A stretch of 64,000 nucleotides of DNA from Candidatus Methanohalarchaeum thermophilum (GCA_001914405.1 MSDW01000001.1:1243169-1307168); one strand, 5' to 3'; shown: positions 8,298-16,641, counted from the stretch's first letter. Numbers and translations: made by a program. Notes: generated by a model not told the origin, from the sequence alone.

Positions 8298-9089
8298 TTA
8301 TCCGGTTGGAGTTAAGAAATATCCATCTTTTCCTTCTCTTAGCTCTATCTCATCAAATTCTGAACAAGTTCTTTTTGCAAACTCAGTTGAGTTACCAACA
8401 AAATTAAATTCCTCTGAAATACTGGAAACAGTAACTACTCCTCTATCTTTAACTAGTTGTTGTAATTTCTCTAATTGGTTTCTCTCAAATCTATTAAATT
8501 CTAATACCTCTTTCTCTGGCAAATTCTTTCTTATCCAATAACCGATATCTATTAATATGTTTCTTAGGTCACTTTTTCCTCTGTCACTAGGTGATATCTT
8601 TTTCTGTAATGTTTTAATTAAATCAAAAACCTCTTGTTTTTTCTCTTCCTCTATTTCATCAACTGTATCAATTTCTTTTTTTAACTTAACTAATTGAACA
8701 TCCAAGTCTCTTCCACGATGATATTGGTTATCATCTCTGTTTGGATTTACTTTTCCACAAACTGGACAAAGCATTGGTGGAGGCATCCTCCAATCAGTTC
8801 TTCTTGTTTCTTTACCTGTTGTTGGATCTGTTATTGTGCTTGGTTCAACAAAGCAATGTTTTTTTAGGTTATTACTAAGAATCTCTAGATCCTTTGTTGT
8901 TCCATCACAATCGTCTTTGAAGCATCCATCTATTTCTCCTTCTATTTCTACAAACTTAGTGCCACATTCAGTGCATCTAATTAATTTGTTTTTACAGTTG
9001 CTACATTCAATAAAACTGCAAGTGAAATGGCAGTCACTACAATAATATCTTTGCCATTTTTCGTTTATTATCTTTAATGCTGTACATAT
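8298..9089 (-). CDS. zinc-ribbon / winged-helix protein with no clear start codon
   Basis: An open frame of about 263 codons encodes several Cys pairs. Its N-terminal part has YYCSDCHFTCSF, CSNC and CTECGT. The middle has CPVCGKVNPNRDD. Then come a helical segment and a C-terminal winged-helix-like part (RNQLEKLQQLVKDRGVVTVSSIS...) ending DGYFLTPTG. The only ATG in frame is at 8786, just before CPVCGK, which would discard the first two zinc ribbons. Upstream the frame opens directly after a stop with no ATG, GTG or TTG. Either the 5' end is truncated or frameshifted, or a rare start is used. The zinc ribbons and wHTH suggest a DNA-binding or replication protein. It sits between the large inverted repeat and the nuclease gene. 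Confidence 0.6.
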   Translation of the reverse strand: MCTALKIINEKWQRYYCSDCHFTCSFIECSNCKNKLIRCTECGTKFVEIEGEIDGCFKDDCDGTTKDLEILSNNLKKHCFVEPSTITDPTTGKETRRTDWRMPPPMLCPVCGKVNPNRDDNQYHRGRDLDVQLVKLKKEIDTVDEIEEEKKQEVFDLIKTLQKKISPSDRGKSDLRNILIDIGYWIRKNLPEKEVLEFNRFERNQLEKLQQLVKDRGVVTVSSISEEFNFVGNSTEFAKRTCSEFDEIELREGKDGYFLTPTG

Positions 9090-9184
9090 TTAATTAAACC
9101 AATCAAATAACCCATTTAAAATCCCAAACAAACATTATGTCTACTAAAACTAATTTTTTTTCCAATAAAAAGTTAGAGTTTTAT

Positions 9185-10519
9185 TCAATTATCTGGTAAC
9201 TTTACTTCTATATCTAAGTCACTAATGAATTTCTTAAATTGCCTTGGTCGCTCAGTGTGAACTGGATAAACAGTTTCTGGATCAATTTCCTGTATAGCGT
9301 TTTTTAGTTGATTTGGACCAACATGACCAGATGCATGGGCATGGTATTGTGGTAAACCCATGTGTTCACACCAATTAAGTAAGCGCTCATGTTGGATTTC
9401 GCCTTCCTCGTCAAATGCTTCAGATTGTGACAAAATAAACACACTACCTGGTTGTGGTCTTATCTTCATTACTTCATTCATGTCATAATAAGAAGCAACT
9501 AAAACCACTTCCTCCTGAATCTCGTTCAAATCACTTCCACTATAAGTTTTTACTTCCCCTATAACTTCTTCTTCCCAAGCCTGACTATAACTCTTTTCTT
9601 TCCTAAAAACCAAAACATCATCATCCCTAATATCAAAAATATCCAAGTGCTTATCTTGTCTCAACCTCTGTAACAAGAATGCTTGTTTTGTTGAGATTGC
9701 TAGTTTTCTGTCATTTATTTTTGCTGCTTTGTATGCGGTTCTTAAGCGATCAATGTCCCTGTTACTGAAATTAGTTATCACTAAGCCAGTTGCTTCAGAT
9801 ATTATTTTTGTTAAGTCCTGTCTTACGTCTTCTTCTGTTCGGACATCAGCACCAACTACGTTGGTTGCTTCGGTGATTAATGTGTCTATGTCAGCTGCTT
9901 TGGCTCGATAAATAAATTCCTCCGTCATTTCTGACTTAGGTCCATGTAGGCGGAAATCACCAGTGTATGCAATTGTTTTCCCTGGTGCGTGGATGATGTA
10001 GGCATAGGCACCTGGAATCGAATGATCCACATGCACAGGCTCAACACTTAAATCATCAAACTCTAATTGGTCACCAGTTCTAAATGTCTGGAAATCTTTG
10101 TATACTTCTCTCCCATTTTTCTTAGTTAAGTTAGCTAAATAATAGTCCTTTGAAGGACCACAACTACCACAATATTCATAATTAAGTATCATGTCTCGGG
10201 TGGCTTCACCACAATATAAGGGAATTTCGTTGTCTAGGTAGCAACTGTAGCCCCAATGATCTAAATGAGGATGCGTAACCAAAACGCCATCAACACCTGG
10301 CTCCAGGGAGTTCTTGTATAGGTTCTCTATTTGAGGCAATAGTCCTAGTTCCTTGAGTTGTCTAGGTTTTCTTGGTGATAAATATGGATCATCATAGTAT
10401 TGTTTTTCTCCTCCAAAACTACGGCCAAAATCTAAAAAAAGAGATGTTTCTTCTGTATTTAATCGTATCTTGTTTCCACCTATTTCCTCAACCCCGCCAA
10501 AGAAATCTAAATCAGGCAT
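9185..10519 (-). CDS. metallo-beta-lactamase/beta-CASP nuclease (RNase J-like)
   Basis: The protein has about 444 residues. The N-terminal metallo-beta-lactamase domain begins FFGGVEEIGGNKIRL and has the metal motif THPHLDHWG near residue 83. Further ligands are HVDHS and the Asp in YTGDFR. The beta-CASP insert includes TNFSNRDIDRL. The C-terminal motif is HASGHVGPNQL followed by VYPVHTERP. This is the layout of RNase J-type archaeal 5' exonucleases and related nucleic-acid hydrolases that use two zinc ions. Chromosomal copies serve RNA turnover. This one lies in a mobile-element-like block, so it may be an accessory or DNA-acting version. The ATG at 10519 is preferred over the TTG one codon earlier. 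Confidence 0.85.
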   Translation of the reverse strand: MPDLDFFGGVEEIGGNKIRLNTEETSLFLDFGRSFGGEKQYYDDPYLSPRKPRQLKELGLLPQIENLYKNSLEPGVDGVLVTHPHLDHWGYSCYLDNEIPLYCGEATRDMILNYEYCGSCGPSKDYYLANLTKKNGREVYKDFQTFRTGDQLEFDDLSVEPVHVDHSIPGAYAYIIHAPGKTIAYTGDFRLHGPKSEMTEEFIYRAKAADIDTLITEATNVVGADVRTEEDVRQDLTKIISEATGLVITNFSNRDIDRLRTAYKAAKINDRKLAISTKQAFLLQRLRQDKHLDIFDIRDDDVLVFRKEKSYSQAWEEEVIGEVKTYSGSDLNEIQEEVVLVASYYDMNEVMKIRPQPGSVFILSQSEAFDEEGEIQHERLLNWCEHMGLPQYHAHASGHVGPNQLKNAIQEIDPETVYPVHTERPRQFKKFISDLDIEVKLPDN

Positions 10520-10636
10520 CAATTAATGAATTTTTAATTATCTACCAAAATCCTTTGGTCTAAAAACCTGATAGAATTTAGATTTTCTCTTTTTTGAATA
10601 GTTTTTTGTATATTGATTAAAAATGGGTTATTAATT

Positions 10637-11062
10637 ATGTCAGAAGAAGATGAAACAGTAGGAATTATTTTTCCTTTATATAACGAAATAATTGAAAGAG
10701 CACTTGAAGAAAACAAAGATGTTTTCGCTAAATACAGTAGAAGAAAACTAGAACAAGGAGATACACTCTACCTATACAGTTCAGGACCTAGTGGTTTAAA
10801 GAATATAACTGCTAAAGCAAAGATAGAAGAAACAACTAAATTAAAACCAAATAAGGTATGGGAAAGATACAGAGATAGGTTATTCCAAAACAAAAAAGAA
10901 TTTAACGATTACACAAAAGATAGAAAAAACAAAAAAATGCTGGTCCTAGAACTAACAGATATAAAAGAACTAAAAGAAACCGTTGAGGCTCCAGGAAACA
11001 TGACAGTAGCAGGTCTATATGTTGACAAAAACATGAAACAAAAAATAGAAGAAAAAACCTAG
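10637..11062 (+). CDS. PUA/ASCH-like domain protein (resembles DUF365)
   Basis: The 141-residue soluble protein has the motif order of archaeal DUF365/PUA-like proteins. It starts GIIFPLYNEIIERAL, continues NKDVFAKYSRRKL and a strand (GDTLYLYSSG), then NITAKAKIEE and a conserved-looking end, APGNMTVAGLYVD. PUA-like folds bind modified RNA or nucleotides. The specific role is unknown. The ATG of MSEEDETVG is chosen over one eight codons earlier, because family similarity begins at VGIIFP. It is divergent from the nuclease gene, with about 115 bp between them. Confidence 0.6.
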   Translation: MSEEDETVGIIFPLYNEIIERALEENKDVFAKYSRRKLEQGDTLYLYSSGPSGLKNITAKAKIEETTKLKPNKVWERYRDRLFQNKKEFNDYTKDRKNKKMLVLELTDIKELKETVEAPGNMTVAGLYVDKNMKQKIEEKT

Positions 11063-11089
11063 GATATAAGAAAGGGATATAGTTGCTGG

Positions 11090-11287
11090 TTATCGGTGTT
11101 CTTTAGGCTTAATAATGTTATTTGTACCATTTTCTTTAAAACCTAATTGCGTATTTTTGTATTCTTCTTCATCCATTTTTTTCTTAACTATTTCAACCCC
11201 ATCTTCTTCTGAAAAAGCTATCAAGTCCGAGGTCATTATGTCTTTAACACAAACAGTCATATCTATACCTAAAATCTTTTTATTCAA
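11090..11287 (-). CDS. partial CBS-domain protein
   Basis: The 65-residue ORF has the first half of a CBS motif: VCVKDIMTSDLIAFSEEDGV, then EIVKKKM. The rest of the repeat and any second CBS are missing, and the C-terminal 20 residues do not look like the family. CBS pairs bind adenosyl ligands, but a half-motif cannot do so alone. It is probably a truncated gene. Confidence 0.45.
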   Translation of the reverse strand: MNKKILGIDMTVCVKDIMTSDLIAFSEEDGVEIVKKKMDEEEYKNTQLGFKENGTNNIIKPKEHR

Positions 11288-11481
11288 GCTTTAATAAACC
11301 TACACTAAAAAGAAGTAAATACACTTAATATTAAATTCAAGTAATTAACTCAAGTCATTGAAATCTATTCTATTCTCTGTGATTAATTTATTTTGTTAGG
11401 AGAAATATATTTGTTTTTATGGATCTCTAGATAAAGAATCTTCCTCCTCAAATACTCTTCAATTTAGAGATTTTAACTCTC

Positions 11482-11829
11482 TTGATAATTGGTTATTCTG
11501 TTGAAAGGTATTATACAAGCAGAATCAGTTTATTTTCTAATGTCATAGCATTAAATATTTTTTTTATGGAAGTAGAAACTAAAGTAAGTTTATTTTATTT
11601 ATATTCAAATATTGGGGCTCTAACGGCTATTATAGCTCTTTTATCTTATTTATTTAATAAGAGCTTACAGAATTGGTTTTATAGATACAGTTATTATTTT
11701 TATTCTTCAATTACAGTAGGTGTCTTTATTTTTTTAACAAAAACTTCTTTAATTCCTGATCCATTTATTAAGCTCTTTGTTTCCATAGATATCGGTTATT
11801 TGAGTTACGGAAAAAGAAAAAAACATTGA
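11482..11829 (+). CDS. small membrane protein
   Basis: This 115-residue ORF opens with TTG and has about three hydrophobic stretches: IGALTAIIALLSYLF, YSYYFYSSITVGVFIFL and a weaker N-terminal one. It ends with a basic tail, YGKRKKH, which would face the cytoplasm. I recognise no family. An in-frame ATG at 11566 (MEVETKVSLFYLY) is an alternative start. Evidence that it is expressed is weak. Confidence 0.4.
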   Translation: MIIGYSVERYYTSRISLFSNVIALNIFFMEVETKVSLFYLYSNIGALTAIIALLSYLFNKSLQNWFYRYSYYFYSSITVGVFIFLTKTSLIPDPFIKLFVSIDIGYLSYGKRKKH

Positions 11830-11914
11830 GTCAAAGGCCAAATCAACTATAACCCCTTATTTTAAGTCTTTTTTTTGGCATTATAGTACCTTTATATATG
11901 TATTACACGATGAA

Positions 11915-12193
11915 TTATTGATTTAGTTTTTTTATCTTTACCTTTTCACCGATACTTGTATCGATTTCGTTTCTTAGGTATCCATCTATTCTTATATTGT
12001 CTTTTTCGTCGTTGGGGTAAGCTGGTAATGCTTTTGCAACTGTTTCTTCGTTTCCCTTGATTTTAATTAAGTCACCTTCTTTGATTTCAAGTTCTTTCAT
12101 TTTTTCTTTACTTATTCTAGCTATGTCTTGTTTTATGTCTTGGTGCCTAGCTTCCCTAACAATTAACTCAAGGACCATGGACTCATTCATCAT
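11915..12193 (-). CDS. stand-alone CDC48/VAT N-terminal domain
   Basis: The protein of about 92 residues matches only the N-terminal double-psi beta-barrel of the AAA ATPase CDC48/VAT. Motifs run LELIVREARHQDI, GDLIKIKGNEETVAKALPAY and IRIDGYLRNEIDTSIGEKV, in the family order. In CDC48 this domain recruits substrates and adaptors. Here no ATPase follows. It may act as a decoy, adaptor or competitor for host CDC48 partners, which is inference. Several ATGs are possible at the start; one of the MMNES pair is chosen because similarity begins shortly after. Confidence 0.7.
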   Translation of the reverse strand: MMNESMVLELIVREARHQDIKQDIARISKEKMKELEIKEGDLIKIKGNEETVAKALPAYPNDEKDNIRIDGYLRNEIDTSIGEKVKIKKLNQ

Positions 12194-12398
12194 ACAATAA
12201 GTATTTTTTAAAAACATCCATTATTATTCCTTCCCTAAGAAAAAAACAAAAAAATCCATTAGTCACTCAATACCCAGTACCACTTGAAAAAATATAATCG
12301 AAGAAGAACATTTGGTGTCTAAAAAATCTTTTTGAATAAATGAGGTTTTTAAATTAAATAAATTAGTTAAATTTTACCTAAAAGAAGATAATTGGGGC

Positions 12399-12410
12399 TG
12401 ATACGTATCA
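12399..12410. promoter_or_regulatory. TGATACGTATCA palindrome (copy 1)
   Basis: The 12-bp perfect palindrome matches the core of the 16-bp palindrome at 13092-13107. The two copies bracket the ribbon-helix-helix gene at 12482-13048. It lies just past the 3' end of that gene. Confidence 0.45.
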
Positions 12411-12481
12411 AAAAACCTGTAATAGTTTATTTTGTTAAATAAGAAACCCTCTGTAGTGTATGTGTGCCTTTAAGTCCTTGT

Positions 12482-13048
12482 TCAGTACCAGTGTTTTTTG
12501 TTTTCTTCTTGGTTCTCTAGTTCATTTATTTCTTGATATACGGATATTGGTTCTTGATATACGGATGTTGGTATTAGTTCTTCTTTTGAGTCATCTAATT
12601 CTTCTTTCCGCTCTGTTTCTGGTAAATCTTCAAGGTCTTTGACTTCTACGCTTGGATCCTCTAATTGTCCTCTGAGATTGTATCCCGATACCTCAATAAT
12701 TGTATCATTCGGGGTTTTTTTATTAGCTTCTTGTACAGCTTCTTTAAATCCATTTTTGTATCCTTTTTCACGTGTTTCTATTTTTATTTCTTTTTTTCCT
12801 TCTTTATAGCCTTCTTTGTATCCTTCTTCTTTTCCTTCTTTTTTTCCTTGCCTGTAACCAAGTTCTTTTCCTTCTTCGAATGCGTCAACGTTTTTTTCAA
12901 TTACTTCTCCAATCCATTCCTTTTTCGCCTTTTCTATTTCATTTAAATAATCCATCAATTTTTCTTTCTCTTCTCTCGGAACCCTAAAACTCACCACAGG
13001 ATTCTTTCTGTCATATTCCTTTTCTTTATCCGTTTTTTCATAAGTCAT
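12482..13048 (-). CDS. ribbon-helix-helix-like protein with Gly-Tyr-rich coiled coil
   Basis: The 188-residue acidic protein starts with PVVSFRVPREEKEKLMDYL, a plausible ribbon-helix-helix DNA-binding start. A stretch of glycine-spaced helix repeats follows (GYKEGYKEGKKE and similar, about residues 58-105), then an acidic tail with a small tandem repeat (TSVYQEPISVYQE). The layout, an N-terminal DNA-binding part plus a long oligomerising helix, resembles partition or regulatory proteins of archaeal plasmids. Perfect palindromes lie about 45 bp upstream of its start and just downstream of its end, suggesting autoregulation. The family is not identified with certainty. Confidence 0.65.
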   Translation of the reverse strand: MTYEKTDKEKEYDRKNPVVSFRVPREEKEKLMDYLNEIEKAKKEWIGEVIEKNVDAFEEGKELGYRQGKKEGKEEGYKEGYKEGKKEIKIETREKGYKNGFKEAVQEANKKTPNDTIIEVSGYNLRGQLEDPSVEVKDLEDLPETERKEELDDSKEELIPTSVYQEPISVYQEINELENQEENKKHWY

Positions 13049-13091
13049 AACTTAATAAACAATAAATTATTGTCTCTAATAAAGTTTTTTA

Positions 13092-13107
13092 TTTGATACG
13101 TATCAAA
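13092..13107. promoter_or_regulatory. TTTGATACGTATCAAA palindrome (copy 2), probable operator
   Basis: A perfect 16-bp palindrome lies about 45 bp upstream of the RHH coiled-coil gene start, where a repressor would cover the promoter. Related sites lie at 12399-12410 and as a degenerate pair at 13815-13844. RHH proteins bind such palindromes as dimers; binding here is inferred. Confidence 0.5.
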
Positions 13108-13275
13108 AAACAAACAAATACAAAAAATAAACCCCAAAAACACTCATTCACTTATAAAAAGTTCTTATAAATAAGTAATGTTATTTTTGGTTATTTAGAT
13201 CTTTTCAAATTCACTTATAAAGGTTTCGGATAGATAACATTTATTATTTTACAAATAGTGTTTTTTTTGATATAT

Positions 13276-13398
13276 ATGTTACCTGAATTGAACAAAACAG
13301 CAATTAACAGCAAAAATAAACTTGATATAGAAGAAAAAACAACAAGAAAACCAAAAAAATCTATTAACAAAAAAACCTCTAATATAGATTATATATAG
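13276..13398 (+). CDS. possible small basic peptide
   Basis: The 40-codon ORF starts MLPELNKTAINSK and is rich in Lys and Asn. It has a TATA-like stretch directly before it but no ribosome binding site and no recognised family. It could equally be chance in AT-rich DNA. Confidence 0.2.
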   Translation: MLPELNKTAINSKNKLDIEEKTTRKPKKSINKKTSNIDYI

Positions 13399-13505
13399 CT
13401 TAGTTTTTTGTTTTTGAATTTTCTTATACCCTAGAAAATTAAATCAAAATACAATCCACTTATAAAGTTTTTATCTAACTAATCATACTTATTTATGAGA
13501 ACATT

Positions 13506-13558
13506 GTGGGAAACCTTTTTAAAGTATGTGGGAAATATTTTTAAAGTAGTGGGATATT
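13506..13558 (+). repeat. three tandem 21-22-bp repeats
   Basis: Units beginning GTGGGAAACC, GTGGGAAATA and GTGGGATATT start at 13506, 13528 and 13549. The first two share TTTTTAAAGTA. Iterons of this size often mark plasmid origins or regulator-binding arrays. They lie 1.5 kb before the clamp/loader/helicase genes. Confidence 0.5.
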
Positions 13559-13780
13559 ATTGTTATGTGAGGTTTTGGGGTAACAACTTAAAATCTCTTG
13601 TAGGGGCAAGTAAACGGGTAAATTCAGAGTAACTTAACTAGGTGATGAACACCTGAATGGGTGCGGTTCCGACCAAGATCCCATAGGGTTACGCCTCAAG
13701 AAGCAACACCTCAAAGGAAAAACCCGAAATATTGGAAAAAACTTTGAGATAGAGATGACCTAGTAAGAGTTATCAAAAAA

Positions 13781-13844
13781 ACACAATAGTCAAATGCTAT
13801 TGTGTGAGTTGATTTTGATATACATCAAATTTGATACATATCAA
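13781..13844. promoter_or_regulatory. 9-bp hairpin followed by two operator-like palindromes
   Basis: ACACAATAG/CTATTGTGT forms a perfect stem with a 7-nt loop (13781-13805). Directly after come TTGATATACATCAA (13815-13828) and TTGATACATATCAA (13831-13844), both one-step variants of the TTTGATACGTATCAAA site upstream of the RHH gene. The cluster may be a terminator plus operator controlling the genes downstream. Confidence 0.45.
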
Positions 13845-13906
13845 TTTCAAGACCCAATTGAAAGCCAAAAATTTCGATTAGGTAGATCCAGCAGTTAAGA
13901 GAGATT

Positions 13907-14035
13907 ATGGAAATAACCACTCTTTTAGAAAGTGGGAATATACAGAACCCTCATTATTTGGTGGACTTCTATATGTGGAATAATCACCCTCAAGAAAAAT
14001 TTAACCCATATAGAAGAATGAAGCCAAACCCATAG
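13907..14035 (+). CDS. possible small protein
   Basis: The 42-codon ORF starts MEITTLLESGNIQNPHYLVD and then reads FYMWNNHPQEKF. Its composition looks more protein-like than chance, but no family or ribosome binding site is visible. It lies in a stretch that also looks RNA-structured, with several G-rich segments from 13560 to 14143, so it may not be coding. Confidence 0.25.
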   Translation: MEITTLLESGNIQNPHYLVDFYMWNNHPQEKFNPYRRMKPNP

Positions 14036-14143
14036 GTCAGTGGGTAAAAGGAAATGGAAATTTTCCCATAAAACCTACTGAGTAGGAAATAGAGGGGCTT
14101 GGATCACATCAAAACAACAAAAAACGGCTTTGGGTGAGATGCC

Positions 14144-14572
14144 TTGAATGAAAGAATAAGCACAAAAGAAGCAAAAGAAGATAACAAGATACCAATAAAA
14201 CCAGAAACCGAGAAAGGTCAAATAAAATTGGAAATAGACAAAGCAAAGGACAAATTCGATGAAATACCAGAAATGACCGTTGAAACGATAGTTTTACACG
14301 AACAAAGACAAAAATTTTTCCAGAAACTAAGAGAAAACGGATTTAAGCACTTAGCGTGGACACCAGGAATTAGAGATGTATTTTACCACGAAGAAAAAGA
14401 CATATTAGTTGTTAATCTTGAAGGCGACATTAAGATATACACAAACAATACTTTCGAAGACATAGAAAAAGAAATACAGGAATACCCAAAACCAGAAGTT
14501 AGTTTAGGCGAAAATTACGACAGACGATTCGAGAAAGGAAAAGAACACTACAAAAAACAAAAAAACAACTAA
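14144..14572 (+). CDS. hypothetical protein ahead of the replication cluster
   Basis: The 142-residue acidic protein starts at TTG, six bases after the strong ribosome binding site GGGTGAGA. The same GGGTGA signal precedes the PCNA and RFC genes, so they probably share translation control. The first 40 residues are disordered and charged. The middle (VETIVLHEQRQKFFQKL, HLAWTPGIRDVFYHEE) looks folded. The tail is Lys-rich. No family is recognised. Order and shared signals make it the likely first gene of the PCNA-RFC-MCM cluster. Confidence 0.6.
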   Translation: MNERISTKEAKEDNKIPIKPETEKGQIKLEIDKAKDKFDEIPEMTVETIVLHEQRQKFFQKLRENGFKHLAWTPGIRDVFYHEEKDILVVNLEGDIKIYTNNTFEDIEKEIQEYPKPEVSLGENYDRRFEKGKEHYKKQKNN

Positions 14573-14731
14573 AATTTCTTCTTTTCTCTTATTTTAATGA
14601 ACACCTTGAAGGAACAAGATCCAAAACCAGCGAAACTAGATAAAAAAACCACAAAAAACAGAGAAAACAGAAAACACTAAAACAACAAAAAATAACGATA
14701 CAAAAAGACATAGTTTTTCTCCAAAAACAAG

Positions 14732-15012
14732 ATGAAAGTTGAATTAGTAACTCAAAGACAAATAACCAAATTAATTAATCTAAGAATAAAGAAACTGAAA
14801 GCACAGGAACATGAGATAACTGAAAAAGATAAGAGAGACAAAAAAAGCACTTGAAGAAACATTTTTTAGACAAAATAAAGCTATATAACTCCTATATTTA
14901 TTTAGAGAACGCAGATAAACTAGAAGCACAGAAAAAATTTAATAGAGCAATTAAATTTCATAAAAAAGCAGTAGCACTAAACAATAGACTTAAACCAATA
15001 ATAACACACTAA
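14732..15012 (+). pseudogene. small coiled-coil gene broken at an A tract
   Basis: An ATG frame encodes MKVELVTQRQITKLINLR and helical Lys/Glu-rich sequence, then stops. A second frame continues from the A7 tract near 14840 and encodes YIYLENADKLEAQKKF through to ALNNRLKPIITH. Joined, they make a helical protein of about 93 residues. It is either a frameshift mutation or a homopolymer sequencing error. Confidence 0.4.
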
Positions 15013-15036
15013 AATACTTTTTTTGGGTGAAACCCA

Positions 15037-15924
15037 ATGGTTGAAGCACAAACCGAAGCCAAAACAAAAACCGAAGATGAAGAAACAGAAGTGGAGGAAA
15101 AAAAAGAAGAGGTGGAAGAAGAGAGGAATCAGACAATTGGAAATGCAAAAACAGAAGCAAAAACAAGCTACGGTGAATTAGAGGCAAAAATCAAGAAGAA
15201 AACAATTAACCGATTGATTAAGTCAATAGCAGGAATAATTGATGAAGCGAGAATAGAGGTAAGTAAAGACAAAATAACTTCAACGATGGCTGATCCATCT
15301 AATGTCTGTATGTATAACCTAGAGCTAAAAGACAGCGAATTTGAAGAATACGGATTAAATGAAGGCGAAGATGAAGATAGAGGATTTGAAACAGGCATAG
15401 ACCTAAATAGGTGGAAGAAGGTCTTAAAGATGTTTGATGACCGCAAAATAGAGATCGAATTAACTCCAGAAGAAACCAAGTTCATAGGAGATAAAAGAGA
15501 AGTTGTTTTAGACAATTACGATCCAAGCACAATACAACAAGAACCAAAGGTTCCTGACCTAGAATTACCTAGAAAATTCGAAGTAGACGAAACTGACTTC
15601 AAAGAAGCAATAAGTAATTCCGCCGAAATAAATGACAATGTAGAACTAAAAGCAGATGAAGAAGAAGGAGAACACTTTGTTATCGAAGCAAATGGTGACG
15701 CAGGAAGTTACAAAGACCAAATAGAAATAGAAGAAGACATAGAAAACGAGGGAACAGCAAAGTCAACATATAGTCTTGATTACTTAACAGACATAGCTAA
15801 GGCAAGTAGATTATTATCTGGCAAACCAGATAACTTAGAGATTGAATTAGGCACAGATTATCCCACTGTTCTAAGATACGATTACTTAACATTTCTGTTA
15901 GCTCCAAGAATAGAAAGCGAATAA
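15037..15924 (+). CDS. PCNA-like sliding clamp with acidic N-terminal extension
   Basis: The 295-residue protein has about 45 extra N-terminal residues that are almost all Glu, Lys and Thr, followed by a clamp-like domain of about 245 residues, the usual PCNA length. The clamp part has KTINRLIKSIAGIIDEARIEV, the FDDRKIEIEL segment, and YSLDYLTDIAKASRLLSG, which matches the conserved PCNA C-domain helix-strand pattern. It ends DYLTFLLAPRIESE, the PCNA last strand. PCNA encircles DNA as a trimer and tethers polymerases and nucleases. The start is fixed by GGGTGAAACCCAATGG. It lies directly ahead of RFC-like and MCM-like genes. It is a divergent, likely element-borne copy. Confidence 0.85.
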   Translation: MVEAQTEAKTKTEDEETEVEEKKEEVEEERNQTIGNAKTEAKTSYGELEAKIKKKTINRLIKSIAGIIDEARIEVSKDKITSTMADPSNVCMYNLELKDSEFEEYGLNEGEDEDRGFETGIDLNRWKKVLKMFDDRKIEIELTPEETKFIGDKREVVLDNYDPSTIQQEPKVPDLELPRKFEVDETDFKEAISNSAEINDNVELKADEEEGEHFVIEANGDAGSYKDQIEIEEDIENEGTAKSTYSLDYLTDIAKASRLLSGKPDNLEIELGTDYPTVLRYDYLTFLLAPRIESE

Positions 15925-15983
15925 AATTCCTCCACTTTCCTTTTTTCCTTTTCTCTTTTTCTTTTCTCTTTTTGGGTGAGAAT

Positions 15984-16640
15984 ATGGAGCCACTAACTGA
16001 AAAATATCGACCTAAGGCACTAGATGAAGTGGTTGGGCAACCAGAGAATATTGAAACTATTAAGAAACTACTAGAGAAGAGAGAGTCACAGCAAATTCCT
16101 TCTTTGTTGTTGTATGGTGGAGCAGGGTTAGGTAAGTCAGCTACAGCAGAAGCAATAGCAAACGAAATAAACGCAGAATTATCCAAATTCAACGCATCCA
16201 GCGAAGGAAAAAAGGAAACAGCAAAAGAAAAAATAGTTCCAGCATTACGAAATGCTTGGCGACCAAAGGTTGTTGTAATAGAAGAAGCCGACGGATTAAG
16301 CGGACACGCACAAATGAGTTTGAAAGAAGATATAAGCCAAAACCAATCCACAAAAGCAATCCTAATACTAATAACTAATCACATAGACAAAATCGTTGAT
16401 CCAATCAAATCAAGATGCATGCCTTTTGAATACGAACCAATTGAAACAAAACAAATCAAACAACACCTAGAACATATAGCAAAAAAAGAAGACCTAGACA
16501 GCGACCTTAATGGAGAAATACAAAAAATAGCTAAAAGAGCTGATGGCGACATAAGAAAAGCAATTAACCAATTAGATAGAGAAACACTAATAGATGATGA
16601 CAAAACCAAAGAAACAGCAAAACAAATATTTGGTGAATAA
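15984..16640 (+). CDS. truncated replication factor C small subunit (clamp loader)
   Basis: The AAA+ protein has about 218 residues. It starts LTEKYRPKALDEVVGQ (the RFC box), with Walker A YGGAGLGKSA near residue 47, Walker B VVVIEEADGLS with Glu in place of the first Asp, and the SRC motif SRCMPFEYE near residue 140. The lid follows (ADGDIRKAINQLDRE, sensor 2). It then ends about 100 residues short of normal RFC-S, so the C-terminal collar that assembles the pentamer is missing. It may work with host RFC subunits or form a simpler loader. The ATG at 15984 follows GGGTGAGA. The MCM-like gene begins one base after its stop. Confidence 0.85.
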   Translation: MEPLTEKYRPKALDEVVGQPENIETIKKLLEKRESQQIPSLLLYGGAGLGKSATAEAIANEINAELSKFNASSEGKKETAKEKIVPALRNAWRPKVVVIEEADGLSGHAQMSLKEDISQNQSTKAILILITNHIDKIVDPIKSRCMPFEYEPIETKQIKQHLEHIAKKEDLDSDLNGEIQKIAKRADGDIRKAINQLDRETLIDDDKTKETAKQIFGE

Positions 16641-16641
16641 A

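Noticed and set aside
11482-11566. Upstream extension of the small membrane protein
   Set aside because: It depends on a TTG with no ribosome binding site. It is kept only as the longer of two possible starts.
12665-12987. Phe/Leu-rich plus-strand frames
   Set aside because: They are the complement of the Lys/Glu-rich coiled coil of the RHH gene.
13560-14143. Possible RNase P RNA, SRP RNA or group II intron
   Set aside because: I looked for their conserved core words (for example the RNase P ACAGAA context, the SRP GGAAGGAAGCAGC, domain V of group II introns) and found none in a consistent order.
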